From Thermoplasmata archaeon (GTDB lineage: Archaea > Thermoplasmatota > Thermoplasmata > Thermoplasmatales > Thermoplasmataceae): 14,196 nucleotides of DNA. The DNA lies in assembly GCA_021850745.1 (NCBI GenBank), contig JAJZKX010000018.1, positions 1-14,196 on the forward strand. The letters are read 5' to 3'. The notes beneath the pieces are model-generated. The model was not told the origin of the DNA. It worked only from the letters and a program-made list of their open reading frames with translations, and did no database searches. Numbering within the stretch: position 1 is the first letter of the stretch; each line of letters begins with the position of its first letter. Of this stretch, positions 7,460-14,196 are shown piece by piece. Both the position numbers and the translations under genes were made by a program.

Positions 7460-7921
7460 CTATATGCGTATACCCCTGCTGTTCTGGTAGTTGCCCGATC
7501 TCTCGGAATATGGCTTCTCTGGACTAGACTCGAGGCGGCTGAAGACAAGTTGGGCGATCCTCTCCCCCGCTCTGATTTCCACTTCCTTCCCCGATGAATT
7601 GAGGAAAGACAGGGTGAGATTGCCCTTGAAACCGGCGTCGATGAATCCGAATGAACCGATCAGCCCCTTCCTGGCATATGAAGACCTGATCCATATCTGC
7701 CCGGTTACGTCATCGGGAAAATTGAAGAATTCCCTGCTTCCAACAAGGAAGAATGTTCCCGGTTTCACCATCACGTTCTCGTAGGTTGCTTCGCCGACAC
7801 GGACTGAACCGATTGTTATATCGTAGCCATTTGGAGTCAGGCTTCCATGGTTGAAGTTTTCCGATACCAGCAGGCCCTTTTCCACCGCTTCACTGATCTG
7901 AGAGTCGGTAAATATTCCCAT
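7460..7921 (-). CDS. dut: dUTP diphosphatase of the dCTP deaminase/dUTPase family
   Basis: A 153-residue trimeric-dUTPase-fold protein. It most likely hydrolyses dUTP to dUMP and diphosphate, keeping uracil out of DNA and feeding thymidylate synthesis. Motifs from ATG 7921: NGYDITIG (31-38), WIRSSYARKGLIGS (77-90), FIDAGFKGNLTLSFLN (93-108) with the catalytic Asp at 95, GERIAQLVF (119-127), and the C-terminal GNYQNSRG (143-150) that closes over the substrate. True dCTP deaminases, including the bifunctional Methanocaldococcus enzyme, have a catalytic Glu in the LTLE position; here it is serine (S105). The arrangement resembles the shorter Pyrococcus-type dUTPase, so deaminase activity is unlikely. 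An in-frame TTG at 7927 is an alternative start two codons earlier; ATG fits the family better. The permease stop lies only eight bases upstream, so the two are probably co-transcribed. Confidence 0.85.
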   Translation of the reverse strand: MGIFTDSQISEAVEKGLLVSENFNHGSLTPNGYDITIGSVRVGEATYENVMVKPGTFFLVGSREFFNFPDDVTGQIWIRSSYARKGLIGSFGFIDAGFKGNLTLSFLNSSGKEVEIRAGERIAQLVFSRLESSPEKPYSERSGNYQNSRGIRI

Positions 7922-7929
7922 TGTCAAGC

Positions 7930-9345
7930 CTAAGCGGCCTGTCCAATTAACTCTTTTGCCCTGAACCTCCTTGAAACCATGGTGTACAGGATAATCGCTA
8001 TGAAGAACGAGACAAAGTAACTGATATCAGCACCGCCAAGATATGTGGACACCGGCCCCTCAAATTCCAGGATGGTGTTGAAGCTCTGGTTCATGAACGG
8101 TATGGACACAATCACTGCCACCAGGTATGAAGCGATCCCTTTCCAGTTGTACCGTTCGGATGACTCCCTGAATTTTCCCCTGTTCACGATGAAGAAATCC
8201 GCGATCATGATTCCCAGCCACGGCGTAATCCAGTAATCGAGCAGGTACAGGAAAAATTCATAGGATTCTGCAAACTTGAGATAACCGAAGTAAGCGAACA
8301 GCACAGCTATCGTCGATGTCAAAATGAGAATCCAGTGCCTCTTTGCCTTTATACCTATACCCTTGAATGATAGAGAATTGGAATATAGGTTCAGGGCATT
8401 GGCAGAAAGCCCACCGAGCAGGAGCGTGATCATCCCCAGGTACCAGAAGTTTCCAAGGAAGGACTGAAGCGGAACAGCAGGGTTGGCAAAGTCAGACGGG
8501 AGCACCAGGACATATATGGCGATGCCCGCAAATTCAGCCCATAGCGTTGAAAGTACGGAGCCTGCAAGAGTCATCCCGAAAACGCTGGTACTGCTGGTTG
8601 ATGTTTTCACATATCTTGAGTAGTCTGAGGCGTAAGGCCCCCAGCTCATGATATATGAAAATGAGAGGGCAAACACCCCTGCAAAGTAGAACGCAAGATC
8701 GGTGGCGGAGAGCGTTGCGGGGCTGTAAGATATCATGACAGACACTTTCTGGAAACTCACTGCAGTGATATAGAGGAAGAGCAGCCCTATGATAACTGAC
8801 ATCGCCTTCTCGAACCGGTGAACCATTCCATGCCCAAACAGGGCCAGCAGGAAAACCAGTACAGACACAACAAGGATCGGGATTAAGTAAAGCCCCATAG
8901 AAATGCCTCCCAGGGTTATGAACCCGCCTGTGGAGGTAAGGAGTGCAAGCGCAGCAGCTGCTATGATGGCATTGAATACCAGCCAACCTGTAGTGTTCAT
9001 CCACTGCAGAAATGACATGATCGAGCCACCAACCTTTCCAAAGGGAGTCTTCCCGATGATCATCTGCGGATATCCGGCCTTTGGCCCCATCACGCTCATT
9101 ATGGCGAGAAGAATTCCACCAGCCAGTGTGCCAAGAATCACGGAGGCAAAGGTCCAGCCCAGAGGCATTCCATACCATGCAGCAAGCATGCCCAGTGCGA
9201 AGTCGCCGATTGTGAGGTTTGAGCCGAACCATATGAAGAACAGTGAAGAAGGATTCTGGTTTCTTTCACTTTCCGGGACAAACTCTGTGTCCCTTTCCTT
9301 CTCTACCTCGGCAAGACGTTTTGCGAACATATGTTCGGTTTTCAT
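7930..9345 (-). CDS. NCS1-family nucleobase permease (cytosine/purine type)
   Basis: A 471-residue membrane transporter with about 12 hydrophobic segments, probably a proton or sodium symporter for cytosine, uracil, purines or a related compound; the exact substrate cannot be read from sequence. NCS1 marks are the soluble N-terminus followed by WFGSNLTIGDFALG (39-52), QWMNTTGWLVFNA (114-126) in segment 3, SWGPYASDYSRYV (234-246, the conserved Ser-Asp-Tyr-x-Arg-Tyr), NALNLYSNSLSF (316-327) and ITPWLGIMIADFF (373-385). The N-terminus is charged (EVEKERD, PESERNQN), as usual. The ATG at 9345 has a TATA-like box 26 bases upstream; a second Met at residue 6 is a less likely start. The dUTPase gene follows after eight bases, which points to a pyrimidine substrate (inference). 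Divergent from otsA. Confidence 0.9.
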   Translation of the reverse strand: MKTEHMFAKRLAEVEKERDTEFVPESERNQNPSSLFFIWFGSNLTIGDFALGMLAAWYGMPLGWTFASVILGTLAGGILLAIMSVMGPKAGYPQMIIGKTPFGKVGGSIMSFLQWMNTTGWLVFNAIIAAAALALLTSTGGFITLGGISMGLYLIPILVVSVLVFLLALFGHGMVHRFEKAMSVIIGLLFLYITAVSFQKVSVMISYSPATLSATDLAFYFAGVFALSFSYIMSWGPYASDYSRYVKTSTSSTSVFGMTLAGSVLSTLWAEFAGIAIYVLVLPSDFANPAVPLQSFLGNFWYLGMITLLLGGLSANALNLYSNSLSFKGIGIKAKRHWILILTSTIAVLFAYFGYLKFAESYEFFLYLLDYWITPWLGIMIADFFIVNRGKFRESSERYNWKGIASYLVAVIVSIPFMNQSFNTILEFEGPVSTYLGGADISYFVSFFIAIILYTMVSRRFRAKELIGQAA

Positions 9346-9365
9346 TGGATGGTAATCACGTCGTG

Positions 9366-9375
9366 CATTTAATGT
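9366..9375 (-). promoter_or_regulatory. TATA-like box for the permease gene
   Basis: Read on the minus strand, TACATTAAATG is centred about 26 bases upstream of the ATG at 9345, giving a leaderless transcript. It sits in the 114-base divergent region shared with otsA. Confidence 0.5.
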
Positions 9376-9430
9376 ATTCCATCTCCTGCATTACACACAT
9401 TCTGGGATAGAAGTGGATCTGACACGCCGT

Positions 9431-9444
9431 CTTAAATAAGATAA
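9431..9444 (+). promoter_or_regulatory. TATA-like box for the otsA-otsB operon
   Basis: CTTAAATAAGATAA is a strong AT-rich run centred about 24 bases before TTG 9460. With no SD before the TTG, a leaderless transcript is likely. The divergent permease box lies about 60 bases away, so the two promoters could share a regulator, but no obvious operator repeat is seen between them. Confidence 0.55.
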
Positions 9445-9459
9445 ACCGATGATAAAGCC

Positions 9460-10818
9460 TTGGCATACATCGTAGTAACCACGCGGGCACCTTTCTCACA
9501 CGAGAGAAGTTCAGGAAAGGAGACGGTGAGGTTCAGCACTGGCGGGGTTTCAACTAGCCTCAGGATGATTGTGGGAAGGGAAGGGGGAACATGGGTCTGC
9601 TGGGGCGATGGGAGCAACGACAGGGCATATCCGGAAGAAATAAAGGACAACGTGAGGATAGTCAGGGTCTTCATTGGCTCGAGGGAGAGAAGAGGGTTCT
9701 ATGAAGGATATTCCAACTCTACACTCTGGCCCCTGTTCCACTACTTCAGGGACCGGTTGAAATTCTCCCGCAAGAACTTTCTCACATACAGGAAGGTAAA
9801 CCAGGATTTCCTTGAGGCGATCAAGAAAGTATACAGACCAGGCGACACAGTCTGGATTCATGACTACCAGCTGGCCCTTCTTCCAGGCCTGGTCCGGAAG
9901 GAGTTCCCTGACGCCGGGATAATATTCACCTGGCATATTCCCTGGGTAACAGGAGAATTCTTCTCGATGTTGCCGGAGTCTGAGGAGATCCTCAGGTCCA
10001 TTTGCAGCAGCAGCTTCGTCACTTTCCACACAGGGCTTTACGTTAGAAATTTCTTTGATTCCATGGATCAGATACTTGGCAGCCATGATTCAATGAAAGG
10101 AAGGGCCTTTTCAATTCCCCTTGGAATTGATTATGCCTACTACCAGAAGAAGTCTGAGGGAATACACAAGTCACCCTTTGCCGGTGACCAGAAGGCGATA
10201 TTCTCGGTTGACAGGATGGACTATACAAAGGGACTGACAGAGAGGGCAAATGCAATTGAGACCCTCCTTGAGACTCACCCTGAACTGATTGGAAAATTTG
10301 TCTACTACATGGCCGTGAGCCCAAGCAGGACAAACGTGAAGGAGTACCAGACCTTCAAGAGGGACCTGGAAATGAGCATAGGGAGAATCAATGGTAGATT
10401 TTCGTCAGTATCCTGGGTGCCCATTGTCTACATGAACAAGAAACTCTCCGACAACTTGCTCATTGCGTTCTACAGGTTCAGCCAGGTGGCGCTAATCACC
10501 CCTCTTTTCGATGGCCTGAACCTTGTGTCGAAGGAATTTATCGCAAGCTCGAGGGACGGTGTGCTCATAATTTCCAAATTCGCAGGATCAGCTTCCCAGC
10601 TAAACGGTGCCATAAAGGTAAACCCGAATTCAAGGCTGGAGCTGGCAGAGTCCATCCATAGTGCGTTGAACATGGGGGCTGAAGAACGAAGGGTCAGGCT
10701 GGAAATGATGAAGAAGGAAGTCTCCAGGCATGACTCAGCGTGGTGGTCAAGGAGGATAAGGGACCTTGCCAGGAAGATTTCCTTTCCTGAGGGGGGCCGG
10801 GTTGTTGAGCAGCACTGA
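9460..10818 (+). CDS. otsA: Trehalose-6-phosphate synthase (GT20 family)
   Basis: Transfers glucose from a nucleotide sugar (UDP-glucose in most relatives) to glucose-6-phosphate, giving trehalose-6-phosphate. At 452 residues it is normal for a single-domain OtsA. Visible GT20 features: the N-terminal VVTTR strand; the GGVSTSL loop (28-34) that binds the sugar; SNSTLWPLFHYF (85-96); HDYQLALLPGLVR (134-146); TWHIPW (158-163, the usual HxPFP is altered to HIPW); VDRMDYTKG (250-258) with R252 and K257 matching the phosphate-binding Arg262/Lys267 of the E. coli enzyme; FDGLNLVSKEF (350-360) and KFAGSASQL (373-381). The start is TTG 9460: an in-frame TAA at 9442-9444 blocks anything much longer, and it begins exactly before the first beta-strand. 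It overlaps otsB, which performs the next step. The trehalose product is probably a compatible solute. Confidence 0.95.
   Translation: MAYIVVTTRAPFSHERSSGKETVRFSTGGVSTSLRMIVGREGGTWVCWGDGSNDRAYPEEIKDNVRIVRVFIGSRERRGFYEGYSNSTLWPLFHYFRDRLKFSRKNFLTYRKVNQDFLEAIKKVYRPGDTVWIHDYQLALLPGLVRKEFPDAGIIFTWHIPWVTGEFFSMLPESEEILRSICSSSFVTFHTGLYVRNFFDSMDQILGSHDSMKGRAFSIPLGIDYAYYQKKSEGIHKSPFAGDQKAIFSVDRMDYTKGLTERANAIETLLETHPELIGKFVYYMAVSPSRTNVKEYQTFKRDLEMSIGRINGRFSSVSWVPIVYMNKKLSDNLLIAFYRFSQVALITPLFDGLNLVSKEFIASSRDGVLIISKFAGSASQLNGAIKVNPNSRLELAESIHSALNMGAEERRVRLEMMKKEVSRHDSAWWSRRIRDLARKISFPEGGRVVEQH
10789..10796 (+). promoter_or_regulatory. Shine-Dalgarno-like G-run for otsB inside otsA
   Basis: GAGGGGGG near the 3' end of otsA lies five bases before TTG 10802 and eight before TTG 10805. 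It supports one of these two adjacent TTG codons as the otsB start and coupled translation with otsA. Confidence 0.55.
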
Positions 10819-11545
10819 TGCAACTTGGATAATAGATGCCTTCCGGGAGATATCGGGAGACAATCCAATCATCTTCCTTGACTACGACGGCACGCTGACC
10901 CCGATTATGCCGAGACCTGAACTGGCGGCCCCGGATGACAAGTTGAAGGGGCTCCTCAAGGAGTTTGCTGAGAAGTTTGACACGGTGATCGTGACTGGCA
11001 GGACGCTTGAGAGCATAATGGGATTCCTCGGGGATTCATATTCCTACGTTGCCATGCACGGTGCATTGTTTTTCGGCAATGGCAAGTTAACCGATCTTTC
11101 CGGGAAACTTGACGGTTACCTATCCATCACTGAAAGAATCACGTCGGGTTCCGCGGAATTGGAAGCAAGGTTTCCCGGGCTCAAGGTGTATGACAAGAGA
11201 GGGGGAGTCCTCTTCCACTATGGAGCAATGGAGAAGAACATATTCCCTGAACTCAGCAGTGAAGTGGAGAAGATCGCACTTGAAGTCTCTATGGAGACAT
11301 ACTATGGAAAGAACGTGATTGAATTGAGGATCCCGGGCGTAAACAAGGGAAGCGCCATCTTTCGCCTGAGGAATGGAAGACCTGCGTTGATAGCCGGTGA
11401 TGACATCACTGACGAGGAGGCATTCAGGGCGAACCCTGACGCCATAACCGTGCATATAGGGACTTCGAAAACTGCTGCCAGGTACTCACTGGCAGACTAC
11501 GCCGGAATGAGGAAACTGATGAGGCTAATGATCGATTTGGTCTGA
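10802..11545 (+). CDS. otsB: Trehalose-6-phosphate phosphatase (HAD family)
   Basis: Removes phosphate from trehalose-6-phosphate made by the upstream gene, releasing trehalose. From TTG 10802 it is 247 residues, normal for archaeal and bacterial OtsB. HAD motifs: nucleophile D27 and acid/base D29 in FLDYDGTLTP; T65 of the VTGRT motif II; K182 in PGVNKGSA; and the metal-binding GDDITDEEAF (199-208). The HHG-like region VAMHGALF (83-90) and the alpha/beta cap (about 95-170) are as expected. The open frame continues upstream to 10766, but that extra sequence lies inside otsA and has no family similarity. TTG 10802 (or 10805) after a G-rich SD fits better and overlaps otsA by 17 (or 14) bases. 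Its last 21 bases overlap the convergent hydrolase gene. Confidence 0.94.
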   Translation: MLSSTDATWIIDAFREISGDNPIIFLDYDGTLTPIMPRPELAAPDDKLKGLLKEFAEKFDTVIVTGRTLESIMGFLGDSYSYVAMHGALFFGNGKLTDLSGKLDGYLSITERITSGSAELEARFPGLKVYDKRGGVLFHYGAMEKNIFPELSSEVEKIALEVSMETYYGKNVIELRIPGVNKGSAIFRLRNGRPALIAGDDITDEEAFRANPDAITVHIGTSKTAARYSLADYAGMRKLMRLMIDLV

Positions 11546-12289
11546 AGCTGGATTCCTCTGCTGCATAAGCGGGTAGTCCGCGTCATACTTACCCAGTAAA
11601 TCCGTGTCTATGTCAACTTCCAGTATTCCAGGTTCGTTATTCATCTCCTCAATAACTTCTCCGTATGGGTTCACGACCATGCTGTGGCCCGTAAATCTCT
11701 CACCGCACTGGGCTGCCGCAATAACGTAGCAGCCATTCTCTATGGCCCTCGCCCTGACAAGACTCTGCCACTGTGCAAGCTTTCCACTTCCCGCAAACCA
11801 TCCTGCCTGATAGGTGATTATCCTTGCCCCTGAAAGTCGCAGGTTCCTGCAGGCCTCCGGAAACCGTATGTCATAGCATATCTGCATCGAGGCATTCTGA
11901 CCCGATATGTTCGTGTTTCCTGGAAGTGTATTGCCCGGGGCATAGAAGTCGCTTTCCCTGCTCTTCCCGGCATCATAGAGGTGGATCTTCCTGTATCTGG
12001 AAATTATCTGGCCGTCGTGTATTATAACTGAGGTGTTGTACGGCTTTTCGCCGCCTGATGGCTCAGGATAGTTAACATAAAGGTGTCTCCCCCTTGACAA
12101 TGGACCAAACTTCTCGGTTATGAGGGATTCCGGAACCTCCGGCACCCTGCCCCTGAAATCAGGAACATACACCTGGTATTCTGGAAATACAACAATCCCT
12201 GAACTGTCGCCCACATTATTCAGGATGGCAAGCGACTCGTCGAGATTTCGCTGGATGTCCTGCCCTGATTCCATCTGCACAACGGACAA
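11525..12289 (-). CDS. Carbon-nitrogen hydrolase (Nit-type amidase)
   Basis: A 254-residue member of the nitrilase superfamily, probably hydrolysing an amide; the substrate cannot be told. Nit2-type omega-amidases and deaminated-glutathione amidases are the closest pattern. The catalytic triad is visible: E37 in VVFPEY, K101 in RYRKIHLYD and C138 in MQICYDIRFPE. RARAIENGCYVIAAAQ (179-194) and HSMVVNPYGEVI (202-213) are further family motifs. The start is uncertain: TTG 12287-12289 gives MSVVQMESGQD, a plausible first strand, but no SD is properly spaced from it. GGAGG at 12311-12315 instead lies nine bases before ATA 12299-12301, which would give a slightly longer N-terminus overlapping the top6A stop. 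The gene follows top6A after eight bases, so it belongs to that operon. Its 3' end overlaps otsB tail to tail. The link to topoisomerase VI is probably only positional. Confidence 0.88.
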   Translation of the reverse strand: MSVVQMESGQDIQRNLDESLAILNNVGDSSGIVVFPEYQVYVPDFRGRVPEVPESLITEKFGPLSRGRHLYVNYPEPSGGEKPYNTSVIIHDGQIISRYRKIHLYDAGKSRESDFYAPGNTLPGNTNISGQNASMQICYDIRFPEACRNLRLSGARIITYQAGWFAGSGKLAQWQSLVRARAIENGCYVIAAAQCGERFTGHSMVVNPYGEVIEEMNNEPGILEVDIDTDLLGKYDADYPLMQQRNPASDQIDH

Positions 12290-12297
12290 CCAGATCT

Positions 12298-13383
12298 TTA
12301 TTCCAGATCCCCTCCAGAAAACAACTTGTCCGGAAGGTATTTGTCGGTGACGTAATCCAGTCCATATTTGGCGAGGGCCTGTTGCTCAGCCTTCTTGTTG
12401 ATTGAAAGCATTGTTTCAATCTCGCTCTTCCAGAATTCCGTCTGGAATCTCGGATCCTTCAATTCAGAGTTCAGTGCCTGTATGTCCCTGTCGCTCAACT
12501 TGTCCGTGGGAAGGTCGTAAGTCAGGATGTCGGATGCAGTTATTCCTATGTACTGGGCAGTAGGAACGGCAAGATAATTGGATATATGGGCAGTCTTTAT
12601 TGCACCGTATGCCACTGAAGCGAATATCCTGAATGACCATGGGTCACCGTCAGTGAACACGAAGACTGGCAGATTGAGTTCCTCATTCATTCTCTTGAGC
12701 AGCCTCCTTGTGCTCCTCGCGGGTTGTCCCTTCAGGTGGACCAGGATACCATTGTGCCTCTCGTCAAATCCATTCTCAACAAGCCTGTCGAACATCCCTC
12801 CGGTTTCCATCGCAAGAATGAAGGATGCGTTGGAACTCTTCAGTCTCAGTTTATCGGATTCCACGCTGTAAGGTATGGTGTACCCCCCATCCCCCACGTC
12901 ATCCTTGCAGTTGATCTTCTTGAATTCTCCCTTCCTGTTCCTCTCCTCGAAAGTAACGTCGCCGATAACGCTCGCCCCATTCTCTTCAGGTCTCAAGCCA
13001 AAGTCCTCCCTGAGAAGTGCCGTGATGACCTCCAGATCCTCCGCCGTCATGTCGGATTCGTCCTGGGAATTGAACTTCCCCGGCCCCCAGCCTTCAGAAA
13101 TGTAGTACATCTCCCTCAGGGTAGAGGTCTTGTGATTCCTGAGCATTTCCTCTATGAATTCCGAGACGTAAAGACTCTTGAGGATGTACTGGGCACCATC
13201 AATAGTCTTGGCAGACCTAGTAACGCTATTGTCGCCATACTTCCATACCATGAACCTCTCGTCAAGAACTATGTTATCCCTGTTCCTTGACGGAAGTGAA
13301 AGGGACGGTATCTCACCCTCTTCCAATGCAGTATAAACGTTCCTGAGCACTTTCTCTTTCAACACTTCCTTGACTTCCTTCAC
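12298..13383 (-). CDS. top6A: DNA topoisomerase VI subunit A
   Basis: The DNA-cleaving subunit of the type IIB topoisomerase A2B2, related to eukaryotic Spo11. It breaks both strands and, with ATP hydrolysed by subunit B, passes another duplex through, relaxing supercoils and decatenating DNA. It has 361 residues, the usual length. The catalytic tyrosine is in [12 protein letters not shown]; by alignment with Spo11 it is Y94, the second of the pair. The winged-helix CAP domain spans about 70-150. The Toprim domain supplies E193 (AMETGG) and D245/D247 ([11 protein letters not shown]). The start is GTG 13383, and its GTGA overlaps the top6B stop by four bases, so the subunits are translationally coupled. 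SD support is not needed in such an overlap. Nothing is missing or truncated. Confidence 0.97.
   Translation of the reverse strand: MKEVKEVLKEKVLRNVYTALEEGEIPSLSLPSRNRDNIVLDERFMVWKYGDNSVTRSAKTIDGAQYILKSLYVSEFIEEMLRNHKTSTLREMYYISEGWGPGKFNSQDESDMTAEDLEVITALLREDFGLRPEENGASVIGDVTFEERNRKGEFKKINCKDDVGDGGYTIPYSVESDKLRLKSSNASFILAMETGGMFDRLVENGFDERHNGILVHLKGQPARSTRRLLKRMNEELNLPVFVFTDGDPWSFRIFASVAYGAIKTAHISNYLAVPTAQYIGITASDILTYDLPTDKLSDRDIQALNSELKDPRFQTEFWKSEIETMLSINKKAEQQALAKYGLDYVTDKYLPDKLFSGGDLE
12311..12315 (-). promoter_or_regulatory. SD-like GGAGG near the end of top6A
   Basis: On the minus strand GGAGG lies in the last codons of top6A. It is nine bases before ATA 12301 and 21 before TTG 12289, so it is ideally placed only for an ATA start of the hydrolase gene. 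It also encodes conserved-looking residues of top6A, so chance is possible. Confidence 0.3.
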
Positions 13384-14196
13384 TCACTCACCTCTTCCAC
13401 CGTTACTCCGCCCATGCCCCAGTCAGCAGGCAATGGCTCCGCCCCCTGCACATAGACCGGGTCAATGCCTGTAAAGTAGTAATCAGCACCGTCGTAGTTC
13501 TTCGACACCCCTTTCACACGGTATTCAAAAGTGGCCGAATGGGAAGGTTCTATGGTTCCTGTATCATAGCTCTGCAAACCGTCCACCTCGCCCACAGGAG
13601 GATCCGGGTATATCACAATTGCACGCGGAGCCCTGGTATAGTTGTAAACGGTGCACTTAACCTCTGCCGTTTCTTCTTCCACCCTGTATTCCTCGGTGAC
13701 AAATACAACATTTGCTATTTTTGAGATCACCGGGTCGATCGGCGGGGCAGGCATCTCCATGAGAGCCGAAACTTTCTCGCTGATAGATGGTATCAGGTCC
13801 CTGATCAGCTTGAATTTCTCGTTGATCTGCTTCCGCTTCTCCTTCTTGTTCAGGAATCTCCTGACGTCTCTTGCCACGTAGCGGAGCGCGGCGGTTATCT
13901 CGGAAGATAGTTCACCGACTCCCGCAATCGCCTCCTTTGATTCTGAGGTGTAGGGGATCTTCGTACCAAGTATGTGCACCATCACTATCATCGGGCCAAA
14001 TGGTATACCGGAACCCTGTTTCTGGTCGAGACCGAAATGCCTCCAGTCCATGTCCGCTATTGCCTTTGTAATGGCGCATGCTCCCTGCTGGAACAGCAGG
14101 GGCACCTTGTTCACGAACCTGACAATCTTCACCTGTTCATCGGAGGGGAGATCCCCTCCAAAAACTATTCCCGCCTCAACCTGGAAGGGGTTCCCG
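13380..14196 (-). CDS. top6B: DNA topoisomerase VI subunit B, 3' part (5' end outside window)
   Basis: The ATPase subunit of topoisomerase VI. Only the last 271 residues are visible. The frame is open to the right edge, and NPFQVEAGIVFGGDL from the first codons shows the gene continues upstream; an internal GTG at 14132 is not the start. The visible part is the transducer domain: FVNKVPLLFQQGACAIT (about 28-44) and GLDQKQGSGIPFGP (about 55-68), whose lysine fits the switch lysine that contacts ATP, then HILGTKIPYTSESKEAIA. A charged helix (about 105-140) leads to a beta-rich C-terminal section (about 157-253: VVFVTEEYRVEEETAEVKC onward) resembling the Ig-like domain found at the end of the Methanosarcina mazei subunit but absent from the Sulfolobus one; that comparison is from memory of the published structures. 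It is the first gene of the B-A-hydrolase set. Confidence 0.95.
   Translation of the reverse strand, partial: GNPFQVEAGIVFGGDLPSDEQVKIVRFVNKVPLLFQQGACAITKAIADMDWRHFGLDQKQGSGIPFGPMIVMVHILGTKIPYTSESKEAIAGVGELSSEITAALRYVARDVRRFLNKKEKRKQINEKFKLIRDLIPSISEKVSALMEMPAPPIDPVISKIANVVFVTEEYRVEEETAEVKCTVYNYTRAPRAIVIYPDPPVGEVDGLQSYDTGTIEPSHSATFEYRVKGVSKNYDGADYYFTGIDPVYVQGAEPLPADWGMGGVTVEEVSE

Noticed and set aside
8534..9232. Long alternative minus-strand frame inside the permease gene
   Set aside because: It is a +1/-1 shadow of a clear NCS1 transporter, rich in Cys, His and Arg as typical of wrong-frame translation.
10766..10801. Longer otsB from 10766
   Set aside because: The extension lies within otsA, lacks an SD and has no OtsB similarity; the TTG pair at 10802/10805 follows a G-rich SD.
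1..14196. Search by eye for CRISPR repeats, transposase genes, integrases or tandem repeats
   Set aside because: None seen. Gaps between genes are at most about 120 bases and hold only promoter-like boxes and one short palindrome.

Overview
The window looks archaeal and mostly housekeeping. Evidence for Archaea: a DNA topoisomerase VI B-A gene pair, AT-rich TATA-like boxes about 24-28 bases upstream of several start codons (leaderless promoters), frequent TTG/GTG starts, AGG-dominated arginine codons, and an archaeal-type dUTPase, a UPF0292-like Toprim protein and an RNase Z. Gene content (carAB, OtsA/OtsB trehalose synthesis, NCS1 permease, compact single-domain proteins) recalls Thermoplasmata (Euryarchaeota). 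That placement is an inference without a database search, and the topoisomerase VI genes argue against a typical Thermoplasmatales member.

Layout. (1) 85-6737, plus strand: a Toprim-domain protein, RNase Z, both subunits of carbamoyl-phosphate synthetase (carA-carB, overlapping), and a zinc-ribbon membrane protein just after carB. (2) 6747-9345, minus strand: NCS1 nucleobase permease, dUTPase, and a DUF998 membrane protein. The first two are almost contiguous; the third has its own promoter-like box. (3) 9460-11545, plus strand: otsA-otsB, a two-gene trehalose operon divergent from the permease. (4) 11525 to the right edge, minus strand: top6B (5' end outside the window), top6A and a Nit-type carbon-nitrogen hydrolase, read in that order.

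How the genes fit together: carAB makes carbamoyl phosphate for pyrimidine and arginine synthesis. The permease and dUTPase suggest pyrimidine salvage and keeping dUTP out of DNA. RNase Z and the Toprim protein may both act in RNA maturation. otsA/otsB form and dephosphorylate trehalose-6-phosphate, probably for osmotic or heat protection. Topoisomerase VI relaxes and decatenates DNA.

There is almost no spare DNA: the two longest gaps are about 120 and 114 bases. No tRNA, rRNA, CRISPR array, insertion sequence or integrase was found. The points most worth a second look are the start of carA (no ordinary start codon in frame), the SD-driven TTG starts inside upstream genes, topoisomerase VI in a Thermoplasmata-like context, and the uncharacterised zinc-ribbon membrane protein.
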